A stretch of 57,056 bases of DNA. Origin: Nephromyces sp. MM_2019. Lineage: Eukaryota; Apicomplexa; Aconoidasida; Nephromycida. The stretch lies in the NCBI GenBank assembly GCA_015657535.1, contig JADHZB010002092.1, positions 1-57,056 of the forward strand. The letters run 5' to 3'. Positions 1 to 13,300 of this stretch are shown here, one piece after another. Under the pieces are notes generated by a model. It was not told the origin of the DNA and ran no database searches. It saw only the letters and a program-made list of their open reading frames with translations. The stretch's first letter is position 1; the number at the start of each line of letters is the position of its first letter. The translations under genes were made by a program, and so were the position numbers.

Positions 1-3000
1 TCCCACCGCCACCAACTTCCCCTAGAAACCCCCCTCCCCCCTCTTCTTGTGAATCCTTTGGTGAGCTCTTCTTTCTGAAGCTCTTCTCTGAGGGAAGCTT
101 GTCAGCTGAAGAAGATGAAGCCTGTTTAGACTCAGATATGGAATCTTCAGCTACTTCACTCCTTCCTTTTGCTAGCAAAAAAGCCCTCCTCATTATATGG
201 TGTTTGCAATGGTATTCTGTGGCGTGTGCGGGGCAAAACCTTCCATTTTTGATACTTCCTCATCCTCAGATTCTTCGAAGATGTTTGAATGCCATCGCTG
301 AATCCCTCGTTTCCCTCTCAAGCAGGAGGAGGAGGAGGATGAGGAGGAGGATGATGATGAAGAGGAAGAAGGAGAAGAGGGAGGTTCTAGAGAAGGGCAA
401 GAAGACGAGCTCTGAGCCTCCCTCTAACCTCTCTAAGGAAGGTAGTATCCCTAGCATCAGCCAGATTGAGAGGAAATCGATAGGCAAGAAGCTGCAAGAG
501 GATGTTGTTGAAGCACACACTACTGGCAGGCATGTAAAGAAAGCCGGGAAAAGCAGTACTGCTCGCTCTCTTGATACTAGCGGCTGGGTAGAAGTCAGTA
601 GGGAAGAGGAAGAATCTTCTCAGGCTGTTTCTTTAGCCTTTGTAGGTTTTCGTGGTAGCTCACCTCTAGGGGTTTCTCAGGTTTCGAAGACTTCAGCGGG
701 TGGTGGCTACTCTGGAAGCTGGAGCTCAGAGAGGAGAGGTTTTGGGGGGGATGCAGTCGGTGGAGCGGATGATGAGGATGAAGAGGATGATTATGAACCT
801 CCTGATGATGAAAGTAACCTTTTTTCATCGTTTTCCAGGGAAAATTTGCACACACCAGCTAATTTGAGAGGCATAAGAAGCCGAAGACAGCTAGTTATAG
901 GACTTCTATCCTCTAAAGCTGCTGCTGCAGCCAGTGGATTGCCTGCTAATGCCAAACCCTTCATTGATCGAGCTTTTGAAGAGCAAGGAGGTGGAGCTTT
1001 GACTGGAATCTATGATGTAGATGTCTTATTTCCCTACCATAAAGCTGATGCTCCAGATGGAGGCAATGAAGACGATTGGGAATCTTCAAAGGAATCCTGG
1101 GTAGCCCCTGAAAGAAGTGTTTACCCCCCTTCTTCCTCTAGTGTTTTAACTGGTGGAGTATCAAGTAAGAGCTCTCACGGGGCTCTTTCCGGAGAAGTTG
1201 ATGAGGATGAAGAGGAGGGGAAAATAGACAATAAGATTAACTTCACAGAAGCTGAATTGGATGTTATCTGTGAGCTTCTCTTTGTTTTATGTGGAATGAA
1301 GAAGCAGCAGAGCGATGAGGATGGAGGTAAAGCAGTTGTTTTGGTGGGTTCTGGGAGTTCAAATAGCGACTTGAGAAGGCAGGCATTGATGGTAAGGGAA
1401 GAGGAGGTATTTGGGTGTTGTTTAATGGTGTGTGTGTGTGTGTGTGAGTGTATCTTTGGGAGAGCATGTTTGTGGGAGAGTTTGACAGTGATTGCTCAAC
1501 ATGTGTGTGTGTGATGATGAGTGTCAAGCACGTGAGTATGGGGGTGTTTGCATATAGCAGTGAGTCTCAAAAAGCATATGTGTGTATATGACAGTGAGTG
1601 CTTGCATTTGCATAGGACAGTGTGTGTCTTCAGTTAGTGTTACACACATGTGTGTTGTTATTTTTGAATGTTTTTTTTTTACTTGTGTTTCTTTTGGTGT
1701 GTGCTTGCAGATTCGTTCCATATTTCTATCTGTATGTCTCCCTTAATTCCTTTGATTTCCAAATATGGCTGTGTGTGTCTTTATCTGTCGATTCCTTTGG
1801 TATCCACGTGTGTCTGTGTATATTGATTGCGGTTCTTTCCACATCTCTGCGTGTGTGTGTGTGTGTGTGTGTGTCTTCATCTCTTGATTTCTCTAGTCTT
1901 CACATTTAGTCGTGTGTATATTGCTTAATCATCAAACCTTGCTCTATCTTACGCCATCCCCATAAACCCCCTCCTTTACGCTCTCACAGACCTCCTTCGC
2001 CTTATCTCTAGAGCTCTCTGCTAGCGACAAGCTTAACCTTCTCTCTAGCAATCTTCACCCAGCCTCTCTGAGTCTTCCTGCTTCTTTTGATCATTCTAGT
2101 GGTATGTTTGGTATGGCTCTCTTGAGAGAGACATTCTCACTGTTTGAAGAGGATGCATATGAGGGCTTGAGAGTAGAAGAGGAGGCTCTAAGAGAAGCTC
2201 TCAAAGAGGCTGGAATCGAAGGCGAAGAAGCGTTAGGATCTAAAGAAAGCGATCATCCAGGAGCACACACAGAATCAGCGAAACAAGAAGAAGAAGAAGA
2301 CGTGCTTTCTTCCAGCGATTTGAAGGATAAAAACGACGATGTCTGTGAGACTAGTAAACATGATGAAACCGAGGAAGATGAGCGTATAAAGTTGAGGAAG
2401 GAGCGAGCCAGGCGTCTGGTGTTTGAGAACTTCATCTCACGTTTGAAGCAGCGATCAGTCGTCCTGGATAGTGGAGCTGCTTGCTCATTCTATAGTAGCT
2501 CAAGCCCTGCCCTCCTATCTTCAACCTTTCCCTGTGTTAAGGCGTGTGAGCAGAGGGCCTTGGTGCTTTTGGAGGAGTTTGATGATAACCCTATGCTTCT
2601 GAGCATCCTAGAGATGGTTGGTGTGCGTAGATTGCGATGCAGTTGTTTGTGTGTGTTATTTGTTGGGGGTGTGAGTGTTTGTTTTCCTGTTTTTTTTGTG
2701 TGTGTGCATCGGGGTGTGTCTTGGGGTCTTTTAGGGTGTGTTTTATTGTGGAGGTTGGTGTGTTCCGACATGTGTTGGTTTGGTTGGTGATTTGTATCGG
2801 TGTGTGTTGGCTTGCGTGTTGATTTGCTTTGGTTTGCTAGTCTGCTGGTTTGTTGTTGCTTATTTTGGTGTGTGTTCTTATGCGCCTCACTTGTTTGTAT
2901 ATTGTTGTATAACCTTGTTTCTCTGTCTCTTTTTCTTCCTAATAAATACTTCTAAAAGTCTCTGTGTTATGCTTTTCCCTCAATTTATTTCGCCGTGTGT

Positions 3001-4301
3001 GCGCCACTTATGCACTTTTCTGTGTGCGTGCTCTCTCTCCCTTCCCCCCACTTTCCCCATCCCAACACTCTCGCACACTTGCCATCCCGTTTCAGACGAA
3101 GAAGCTCTTAAGCTTCCCCGTTGTAAGTACACCCCCCGCGAAGCTCCTCTCCTTCTTGGAGCTCCTCTTTGAGAGAATCCAAGTTTGGCAGAGATCTTCA
3201 CCGAAGATCTTCTCTTTTGATAAAGAAGTTGAGGAGTTGATGAGCAAACTGCTGCATCTTCGTAGGAGGCAACTGCAGGACTGGAAGTTTCTTAGGTTAT
3301 ATCGTGAGGAGGCTGCAGCGAAAAAGGCGCACAAATGGATCGGCCACCTCCTCATGTTCGTCATTCCAGCAGAAGATGAAGAAGAGGAAGAGCAAGAAAA
3401 ATTGGATGAAGTGGCTTTTATTGACGAAATATTGAGGTTTTTGAGGACTTCTCCGCTTGGAGAGTTTCAGAGAAGACTGCAGATGATACAGTCTTGCGCT
3501 ATTCTATCACAGGTGACTTTTTGTCGGGATTTGGGGCGTGTGGGTGTGCGTTTTCCTTTGTCTTTTTTTGAATCCTTTATATCTAGTGTAGCTACACTCC
3601 CAAACCCAGCCCCTCATCCTCATTCCAGTGTATATACACCTCTTTCAAGACCCATTTCCACACATTAAACGACTTGTGTTTTTTTTTTTTGTATTGCTTC
3701 TTTTGCAGCGGATTCCCTCGAGGAGCAGTAAGAAGGTTGGCGACTTAATGCATCACATCTTCAACTTTGCCAAGGTTTGGAGAGATAAAGTAGAGCGTGT
3801 GTTGCAGTCTGCTCGCTCTCAGATGGATAAGGATGTTCAGGCGCTGATTAGGCTAACGAAATGGGATCTGCGAAATCATCATGCTATGAAAGAGTATGTG
3901 TGTAGAATAGGGTGATTATAACACGGTGCATATCTATGGCATGTTTCGTTATGGTAGAAATGATATGCTTTCATCACTGTGTGTGTGGATTGTTTCTTAT
4001 GGTGACGATGATGTGCTTTCATCGCTGTGTGTGTACAAGCGATTAAAGATTGCTATCTTGTACGTTTTGATGATGGAGAAGAGGTGAATAAGGGTTTTTT
4101 TGATAATGACTTTACCTTGTGTGCAAATGTGGTGTGTGGCATTCTTTTGTGATGCGAAGATAGCTAGTTTATAATTCGTATATTTATCTGAGTTGGAGTG
4201 TGTATGTGTGTGGAATACTCGTGTGTTTTGTGTTTTCGGAATTTTTTGGAAGCTGAAAATGGGGCCTACGTTTCATACATATCTGGTGCTTTCTTAAGTT
4301 G

Positions 4302-4334
<33 letters not shown>

Positions 4335-7300
4335 ATATTCCGATGAAAGCCTCCCATCTTTTACACTGCTTGCATCACCATGAGATGTACTACCACACGC
4401 CTTGTGTCGCGTATTCATTGAGTAGTCTTATGTTGACCCCTTTTCTTAGACCGCTTGTGTGTGTGTGTGTGTGTGTATGTCCCAGCCATGTTTACATCGC
4501 CTTAATGTGCCAACGGACGATTCTTTTCCGTGCGTTAACACTAAAGAAGTTATACATCTGCGTGTGTGTACTTAAACCGATGCAAAACCACCCAATCAAC
4601 TGACAAAAACTCTATGCCTTTAACGTGATATTGCAACTGCAAACTCCTGCGTGTGCTTGTACGTACAGGTCTGTCCGTCGTAGTCATTATGGCTTAGCCA
4701 AACTGACTAGAAAGTATGATGAGCTGCTTCTTCACATGGCTGATGTTTACTTAGTTAAGGATGCTGTTCCTGGGACTCTCCAGTCAGTTAGTTCGCTTAA
4801 GAAGGCAAAGGCTAAAGCTTTAACCTTCAAGGAACGCCTACAGCCTGAGCTTCGTCATAAGCATCTTACAGCTTTAGTAGCTTCACTTACTGCTGAAGGG
4901 GAAGTTTATGAAGAGAACTCTCCTTCCTCTTCTTCTTTGCCGTCTTCATCTTCCTCTTCTTTGATGTTGTCATCTTCTTTGCCGTTTTCATCTTCCTCTT
5001 CTCCTCCTGTGTGTGTTTCTTCATCTTCTACTTCATCTTTTGCGTCTTCGCTTTTAAGGGCTGGAGATGGGCCTCTGCTTGATTGCAATGCTAATGCTAG
5101 CTTCCTAGGCTTACACAGTAGTGTAAAGCTGCATGAACGTCAGTGCGAATTCGCTGGGCTAAACACTGAGAGAAGGCTCTGTATGTATAGAAAAGTTATT
5201 AAGCTCTCTGAGATCTGCTTGGCGATACAAGACAAGCTTATATTGAGCAAGTTTGGAGGTAAGCTTGAGTGTGTGTTATTTGTGTGAATTTTATTGATGT
5301 ATGTCGTTTGCGTGCATTCTGTTTGCTTTGCTAGTTTCTCCTGGGTGTTGCTTGTGTGTTGATCAGCCTATCAGTGTTTCTGTGTTGACGAATGTATTGC
5401 TTGTGTTTTGTGTGAAAGGACATCGGGGTGTGTTGTCTTTGTGCTTTTTTTGTGTGTTGTGGGTATGCACATCAGTGTGTGTGTGTACTCACACGCGCTT
5501 TTGCCTTCACTTTCCCTCCTCTTTGCTACTCCTTTCTATTTTCCTGGATGTTTCTCTGGTTAGTAGCTGTACATCAGCTGCAGGATAAGATAAAACTTCA
5601 AAGACTTAAGAAACTGATGAATTGAAGGGTTTCTCACTGTTTTCTTCATTCTTCAAATATTTGTCGATTTACCTTCAATTTCTTTCTTTTTTGTAGGATT
5701 TGAAGATTCAGTGAATGACACGCTTGAAGATGAAATCTTCAAGTTCTTGGTGACAAGATCTGAGTCGGTGAGTTTCATTGTAGGAATGCTTCATACTGAT
5801 GTTGTAGGTTGCAAGATTAAGCTCTCTTTCTTCACGTCTAAGAGAAGCTACCGAATCTTGACGCTTTTTGTGTGTGTGCATGTTCTTTCTCTCGATATAT
5901 GCCTCATTTCTCGTTTTTTTGACTATCCATTTAACTGCTTCTTCACTTATTTTTCTTTCTCTTCTTCCTGTGGTTTAACGTTTTATCCGCTCTTCTTGTA
6001 GTTTCTCTCCTCCTCATCTTTGGTTGTGTGTTTAATTCGTTTCTGAAGCGTGTGTTTGCAGGCTTTTCTTTCATCTCCTTATTTAGCTTTCTTTCTTTAG
6101 TTTTGTAGCTTTGCTTCTACACTATTTGTCGGTCTGTTTAGCATCTCTTCTTCATCTCTTTAGCTTTTCTTCACATTTCCTCATCTCTTCTTCGTCTCTT
6201 CTTCTCTTCGGCTCTCTACAAACCTCATCTTCATCTCTCCACCACCTCAGATTCCTGATTATGGCAGACTTTCCTTCTTCTAACCTACTTTTATTTGTAG
6301 ATTCCCAGTTTCTCACATTCGCTTCCTCATTTCAGCGCTTTTTTTCTGTTTTGTTTTCATTTTTTGGGAATCTTCGGCTATGAACGTCGAATAAGTCTCA
6401 TCTGCTTCATCTGGTGTGCATTTCAGGGTTCTATGCAAGAGAAGAAGCGTTGCTTAGCGAATCTCAAGTCATTTTTATGTGAAAATCTCGGCTTGAAGCC
6501 AACGGTTAGATACCTCAAACTACTCTATACATGCTTGCTTTGTTGTGTGTACGAGGCGATTTCTTTAGCAGCACCTGTGTGTTTTCTTCCAGCTATATAT
6601 CCCATTCTACTATCATCTGCTATGTGCTCTTTACGCATACGATGTGTATGTGTGTGCGTGTGAATGTGAATGTCTGCTTGAACTGATGTTCGCGTTAGTG
6701 AGTGTCTCTATGAACTGGTGAGCGGGTCTGCTTGAGCAGGGGTGTGGTGTGTGTATGCTAGCACTGGTGTGTGTGTGTATGCATGCTTTCAACGCTACTG
6801 AGCTTCATTCCTAAGCCTCAAATGTGTGCTTACCTCGTCTTTCGATTTCCCTCCTCAAAAAAGTGATAATTCTCTCGCGTTTTTTTAACTGTCTACGCAG
6901 AATTCGGATCTAAGCCCCATCGTTGCAAAGCTAATGACTGCAAGCGTGGGCTTCGACACACATAACCTTGGAGACGGTTTCTCAGGTGTGTTGAGCCCGT
7001 CTTCAGGCGATTACGGAGCAAACTCAAGTGGCTCTCATCGGCCTGGCACTCTCAAAGCTATCAACCTAGGAAATCCTCCTGAAAGCTCCTCTGGAGAGCC
7101 TGTTCTAACAGCTCTTGGAAAGGCTCTCTCACTTACACGCACTCTCCCCCACACACAAACTCTCCCACACCCACAAACCAATTTCTCCCCACAAACCAAC
7201 CCCCTCCGGCACACTCTCCCCCACCCACCCACCCTCACCCTTGCACCTGCTTTTCAAGCTTTCCAAGCTGCTGAGGAAAATGTGTATCACCTAATCCACT

Positions 7301-10300
7301 CCCTCCTTCATCTCAATAAGCTCTCTCCTCATCAAGACATCAAGGCTGAGTCAAGCAGACTGAAGGGAGTGTGTGCTACGCTTGCCATCCAATGCTTACA
7401 CCATCGCACACGCTGCCTGAACTATCTCTCAGAGATTTCTCGTTTCTCTGACGTGTGTTCGGGCCTCTTCTTGGGAGATTCTCGAGCTTGTCCTATCGTC
7501 AGTCTGCGCCTCTTCTTAGCCTCTGTTGACGCCCTGCTTGAAGCTCTCAGTGAAGCAAAGGCTTTTCTCGATTCCAAGGCAGTTTTGATGTCAAGCTGGC
7601 GTGAAGATGTAGTAAGAAGAGAGGGAAAACTGATAGTTCGTCGCTTCCCTGAGGAAGCTGAGGGTAAAGCTAAAGGATTACAGCAAAGAAATAGATGCTC
7701 ATTGAAGGATTCTGCAGTAAAGAGCTCTTCTCAGCTCAATGATGTTTCTCCGGCAATGATGAGAGGACAGGCAGCAGGGAAGCAGCTGCTGGAAGCGTGT
7801 ACCACGAGCAACACATGCTCTGCAATCAAGCAGTCAATCTCGGAGATTCAGGGGTGTATGTACACCCTAGAACAGCTGAAGCAGCAGATTGTTCAATCTT
7901 TAGAGTATCGAGCTTTTCAGCGCTGCATTTGGAAAATATATGAAGGAGAGGTAGGGGAGGTTCATGATAATGTTTACGCAGTGAAGAAGGAAAAAAGAGA
8001 GGAGACTGTTGAGGCTATGAAGGGTAATAGTGTGGGTGGAGGAAGAGAGATGACCTCTGTAAACGAAGGAGGGGGTGAGTATGTTGTTGAGCGATGGAGC
8101 AGGAACAATGGTAGTTGTGTATTCAAGTGTAGTGAAGATGAGGCAAGAGATGAGATGAGAGCCAAGCTCCCTACTACTCTATCTGCTGACAGATCCTTAG
8201 CCTACGGTAAAGAGCCTCTCAGCTTACTACCCTCAAAGGATGTATTTGAAGATGATTTCATCTTCATTAGAAATGATAGTTTATATGTGTTTTTTGAAGC
8301 TTCAAAGAAGCTCAGCCAAATTGCGAAAGATTGGAGTGCTTACCCTACTTTGGATGAAGAGAATGTAAGCGGCTCACCTTATTGTAGCCTTCAAGGCCTC
8401 CTTCCTGTCCATGCTTTGTCTGGCTTATTACTGTGTGTGCGACGATTTGAAGAAGCCACAAAGTCTCTGCTGGCTGAAGATTTCTCATTGAACTCTAAGC
8501 TTGAAGAGCTGAAGATGTGGGCATTTTTGCAACTGATTGATGCTTCATTGAAGGAATTTAACTATGAGAAAAGAGAAGTTTCTGAGATGCTTCAAGGCCG
8601 GAATGAGTCCCAGCCCCATCTGTCTGGTAAAGCAGACATGTATGTGGCATCTTCAGTTTCGCACACGGACAAGGAAGAAGAAGAAGAAGAAGTGGAAGCA
8701 ACCGACCGGGTTAGGAGGAGGAGGAGGAAAGAGTGTAAATTTTTGTGCTTTCTTTACCTTCTTCTAGCTTTAGTGTCTGTGTGTGGATGGTAGCTTTTGA
8801 TATTGGATGTAGATTTATATGTGTGTGCATTTTTAAGAGCTCTTTCTCCTCATTATTGCCAAGCACCTATGTGTAGCATCAAGGGCTGTTCTATCGTGGA
8901 ATATTTGCTCTTTGCGTTAGTTAGGAATGCCTGATACCCACGTGTATGTATATACATAGAGTGTATGCTCAATATTATTTTTTTCTCTCTTATCTTGGGT
9001 GGTGTTTCTGCTACCACCGCCACGGAGCTTTTGCAGTCACTTGCTTATTATCATAGCTAACGCTTCACCATATAACTCGTGCTTGGATCATTCTCTCTAC
9101 TTGTAAGTAGAGTTCTTCGAATTTGGAGGTGTACGTACAGCTCTTTACCTTCATTAAATGATCTTCTCGAGTATCTTTTTTCTTCTCATCATTGAAGTGA
9201 AATGAAGATTCCCGTGAGGAAAGAAAGTAGAGACTGAAGAACGAGTAGGGGGTTTATCAATTGAAGCTGAGTTTTCAGAGGCAAAAAATCAAAACTCTTG
9301 GGAAATCTACTGAGTGTGTGTGTGCGAATAGAGAACTGCTTAGCAAGAGCAAACTTCCATTTCTGTCTTGTGTGTTTAGAAGCTTCAATAGATACTCTTT
9401 TTGTAGCTTTTCCTGGTTCACTATTGAATGTTTTTTCACGCACATTAGGAATTTGTGTCTGTGTGTGTATATGATTATTTTGTCTCACAGCTCTCTCAAT
9501 ATTCACTGGCTTTGCGAGCTCTTTTTGCGCTTCTCTTATCTTCTTTTCTTTTCTTCTCTTCATCTCCTACTCCATATCTCTTCCTTTCTTCATCTTCATC
9601 TCTTTGCCTTCACAGCGTGATCTTCAGCTTATCTTCTTCACCTCTTCTTCATCTTTTCCCCCCTTTGTCTTTTCATCTTTTCCTCTTCAGTTTATCACCC
9701 CACTTCCCCCCATCTTTCCCCATCACCCCTTATCCACCACCATCCCCCCCTCTCCACCTCTTCAGACTCTCTTCCCTGCTCCCGGCGGATCCCAACCCAA
9801 ATTCTCGCTGCCTCCAAGCGACCTGCGATCGACGTTTAACGTATCCGCTTTGCTTGGCTCCATCCGGTCGAGTGTGTGCGCCTTCAGACGGGATTTTCTT
9901 GGAGATCATCAGCGCTTCTCTGCTGAAAGCCTTAGCCACGATCCTAGCCTCCTCCAGCTTACTACTACTGGTAACAATCTTCCTCATGGCGGGTGTACGT
10001 ACCCCTCCAAACCCCCTGCTTCTGTTTCTTCATCGGATCTTCAGCTTGCCGGTGCAGCTGGAAAGCTATTCTTTTACCGGGTGGGGAAGGAAGAAAAGCG
10101 GGTTTCTTCACCGTTTCCCGGGAGTATTCAGCAGCTCCTTAGCGAGTGTACATACACCTCCCTTCCCACTCTACACGCACACGTGATAGAAGCTCTATTA
10201 CAGTGCTCTTACGCAGTTTTGCTGGGGGGTTTAGACTGTTTCGCTGGTCTAACTAAGCTAGCAGTTGCTTTTGTAGATTTAACGATATCTCTTTTCAATG

Positions 10301-13300
10301 AGGGCTTTCGCTTACCTCTTGATCTAGGCCCTGGTGCGTCCGAAGAGGGAGAGGGAGAAGCTGGTAATCTTGAATGGATTAGTGGGACTGGGTTAGGAGA
10401 GGGTGAAGGCAAAAATGACATTACTAAAGAAATCGAAGACGAAGGGCAGTTTGATGGCCTGCAGAAAGAAGAAGAGGAAAACAATGATGAGACTAAGAAG
10501 AAGGAACAGGTAATGGTGTGTGTGTGTGTGTGTGTGTGATTTGAGTTGCTGTGTTTCTTGAGGTGATACAGTGTGTGTGTGTGTGTGTGTGATTTGAGTT
10601 GATGTGTTTCTTGAGGTGATACAGTGTGTGTGTGTGTGTGTGTGATTTGAGTTGATACAGTGTGTGTGTGTGTGTGTGATTTGAGTTGATGTGTTTCTTG
10701 AGGTGATACAGTGTGTGTGTGTGTGTGTGTGATTTGAGTTGATGTGTTTCTTGAGGTGATACAGTGTGTGTGTGTGTGTGTGCGATTTGAGTTGATGTGT
10801 TTCTTGAGGTGATACAGTGTGTGTGTGTGTGTGATTTGAGTTGATGTGTTTCTTGAGGTGATACAGTGTGTGTGATTTGAGTTGATGTGTTTCTTGAGGT
10901 GATACAGTGTGTGTGTGTGTGTGTGTGATTTGAGTTGATGTGTTTCTTGAGGTGATACCGTGTGTGTGTTTTTTTAGTTGTTACTATGTGTATAATCTAA
11001 ACTAAAAAACGCATTTTTTTTATTATCTCAAGTACTCCAGTTGGCGTGTCTGCGTGATCTGAAAAACCTGTGTTTGTGATTCACTCCTTTTAGAAAGGGG
11101 CAGATAACGCCATGGAGGTCTCTTTTGACTTTGAAGCCAAGTTAGAAGATTCACTTCAAAATGAAGGTGATAATCAAGATGAGGCAACAAGAACTGAAGA
11201 AGATCAGCAGCGACATGAAGCTGAGATCGATAATGAGTATGGAGAAGTAGATCTCTCAAAAGGTGGGAAACTAGAGTCAAAGCGGATGGATATGGCAGAC
11301 GATGGTGTGTGTTCGGAGGATGAAGGAAGCGAGAAACCCCAAACAAGTGAGAACGAATCGACTCAAAAGGAGGATATAAATGTCACTGGTTAGTTTTTGC
11401 ATGTTTGTGCTTGTGTGTTCTGATGTGATCAATTTTGCAAATCTAGCTTCGAAGTTTGCGTATTTCGGTGTGTATATTTTCTTAATCTTCAAATGTATTA
11501 GTGTAGAATGTGTGTTTATGTTTTTTCGTGATCTTCAAATGTGTGTGTTTCTTTTTTTTCATCTTCAACTGCGTATATGCACTGTAAAAAGTACGTTTTT
11601 ATGCCTTTTTTTTCGTTTTCAACTACGTGTGAATGTGTGTGTGCGGAGGGAGTTTTGAGCTTGACTATCTTTCTGTACGAGCCTTTCTTCTTATTTTGCT
11701 CTTCAGGCGATGATATTGATGCACTAGAAGTTGATCTCAAAGGCAAAAAAGATTCCTCTATACCTGAGAGCTCAGAAACTGCTGACAAGAAACCTCCTCC
11801 TGAAGGAACTGAAGTTTCAAATGAGGTAGGCATTAGCGTTTATACACGCACACATGTTCGCTATCATGAAGTGCATTTTTCCCTGGAGGGGCAAACACAG
11901 ACATGCAAAGAAGAGCACCCACACAGATACACAGAGGTGCACACACACAGGGATATAGCGCACAAAAAAACAGACGCATAAGCGCATATGAACTGGTACA
12001 CACGAGAAAGAGCCCACACAGCAGAAATGCTCACACATAAGTTCACACCGGTACACAGAGGCACACACAAACAGAAGAGCTCACACAAAGATACACGAAA
12101 AAGCACACCCACACCTATACACATACACTCACACATGCTTTCTCACCCACTTTTAGATTTTGCTACCTCTCCAAACCTTTCGTTTTACACACTATAAAAA
12201 GTTCTCCCAACCTGGTAAAAGCTTATACTCGGCACGTATCCGCCATCTTCTTCTTCCTCGTTTTTGCAGGAGACAGATGCAGATTCCTCCAAACGGCAGC
12301 CTCCAGAAGGAGATGCTTCTTCTTCGCTGCGTCAAGAAGAGGAAAAAGTACAGCATCAGGTAAAGCTTGATAAAAAACCTCCAGAAAATGAAGATTTGAA
12401 GGAATCTGATGAAGCAGCTTATAACGATGAAATGGAAGAAGCAGAGCCTCCATTGCAAACCAAAGATACTGACGGTGCAGGTGGTGACGCAGGAGAAGAG
12501 ATGGACTTAGACCTTGAGAAAGAGATGGCTGAAGATGCTCATGAAGATACAATAAACACAGCAGTGGATGGGACATCAGCTAATAGCGAAGAACAGGATG
12601 AAGATACAAAAAAAACGGACGAAGATGAGGGAGATGAGAAGGGGATTGAAGACGAAGCAGATATCTGTCAATCAGGAGCAGCGAAAGGGCAGGAAGATTC
12701 ATCAGATATTTTGGAGGAAACTGCGATTAATGAGGGTAGAGAAGCTCCTCCCTTTAGTGAAATAGCTTCTAATGAGGGTAATTTTTCATTCTTAGCTGTA
12801 AGCTGCAGGAACTTTGTGTTTATGAGGAATATTGTGTGTTTTTTGTGTTGTTTGTAATTTTGTGGCTGGAGTGTTGTGTTTTGTGTGTGTTTAGTTGTTT
12901 GGCTGGAGTTTTGCATGTTTTTTTGATTGTATTTGTGGGTGTGTGTTCAAACAGGTTCCTCAGTTTCTCTGTTAATATCCTGGTTTCCTATAGGGCAACG
13001 AGATCCCTACTTTTTTGCATTTTGTGTGCGTTGTGAATAGAGATTTGGATGCATTCTGTGTGTTGCATAGTATGCTATAAAGCAAACTAAGATACTACTT
13101 GAGAGTAGATGCTGGCGAAGCAACACACAGGAAAGGTTAGGTGATTGAACGTTTATGAATTTGTGTAGTGTCTATAGTGCCCGTATGCACATCGCATATG
13201 AATTGCTACCCCTAATTATCTGTGCAGCGTGTACACGCAACGATAGCAATATAAAAACACACACACATACAACACACGCCAAACCCACACACACGCACTG

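Larger units (their letters stand above)
1..8709 (+). other. MDN1: MDN1 segment: low-complexity start and helical linker (exons 1-8)
   Basis: Exon 1 (open from base 3) is low-complexity: Pro/Ser-rich, then a basic Arg/Met/Lys run coded by a polypurine tract at 323-383, then Asp/Glu clusters. Exons 2-4 and 7 match the helical linker best. Exon 2 ends with a NPMLLSILEM block and joins exon 3 TKKLLSFPVVSTPP; exon 4 has a LIRLTKWDLRNHHAMKE block joining exon 5 SVRRSHYGLAKL; exon 7 has a KKRCLANLKSFL block. Exon 5 carries a poly-Ser insert at about 4915-5045. Exon 8 is long (about 1.8 kb), with a Pro/His/Thr-rich insert at 7130-7250 and a Glu run near 8675. Exon ends are GTAAGG, GTTGGT, GTGACT, GTATGT, GTAAGC, GTGAGT, GTTAGA and probably GTTAGG, so donors are loose after GT. 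Confidence 0.85.

Noticed and set aside
323..415. Alternative acidic (Glu/Asp) frame over the exon 1 polypurine tract
   Set aside because: It would suit an acidic protein, but has a TGA upstream and ends at TGA near 413; the Arg/Met/Lys frame is open through the whole exon and joins exon 2 in phase. A sequencing frameshift is not excluded.
5301..5625. Frames at 5301-5625 as extra MDN1 exons (a DKIKLQRLKKLMN piece after CTGCAG)
   Set aside because: Phase does not fit exon 5 (phase 1), whereas the acceptor at 5696 gives GFEDSVNDTLEDEIF in phase.
11817..12136. Cys/Val-rich - strand frames
   Set aside because: Antisense of CA-rich intron 11 sequence of MDN1.
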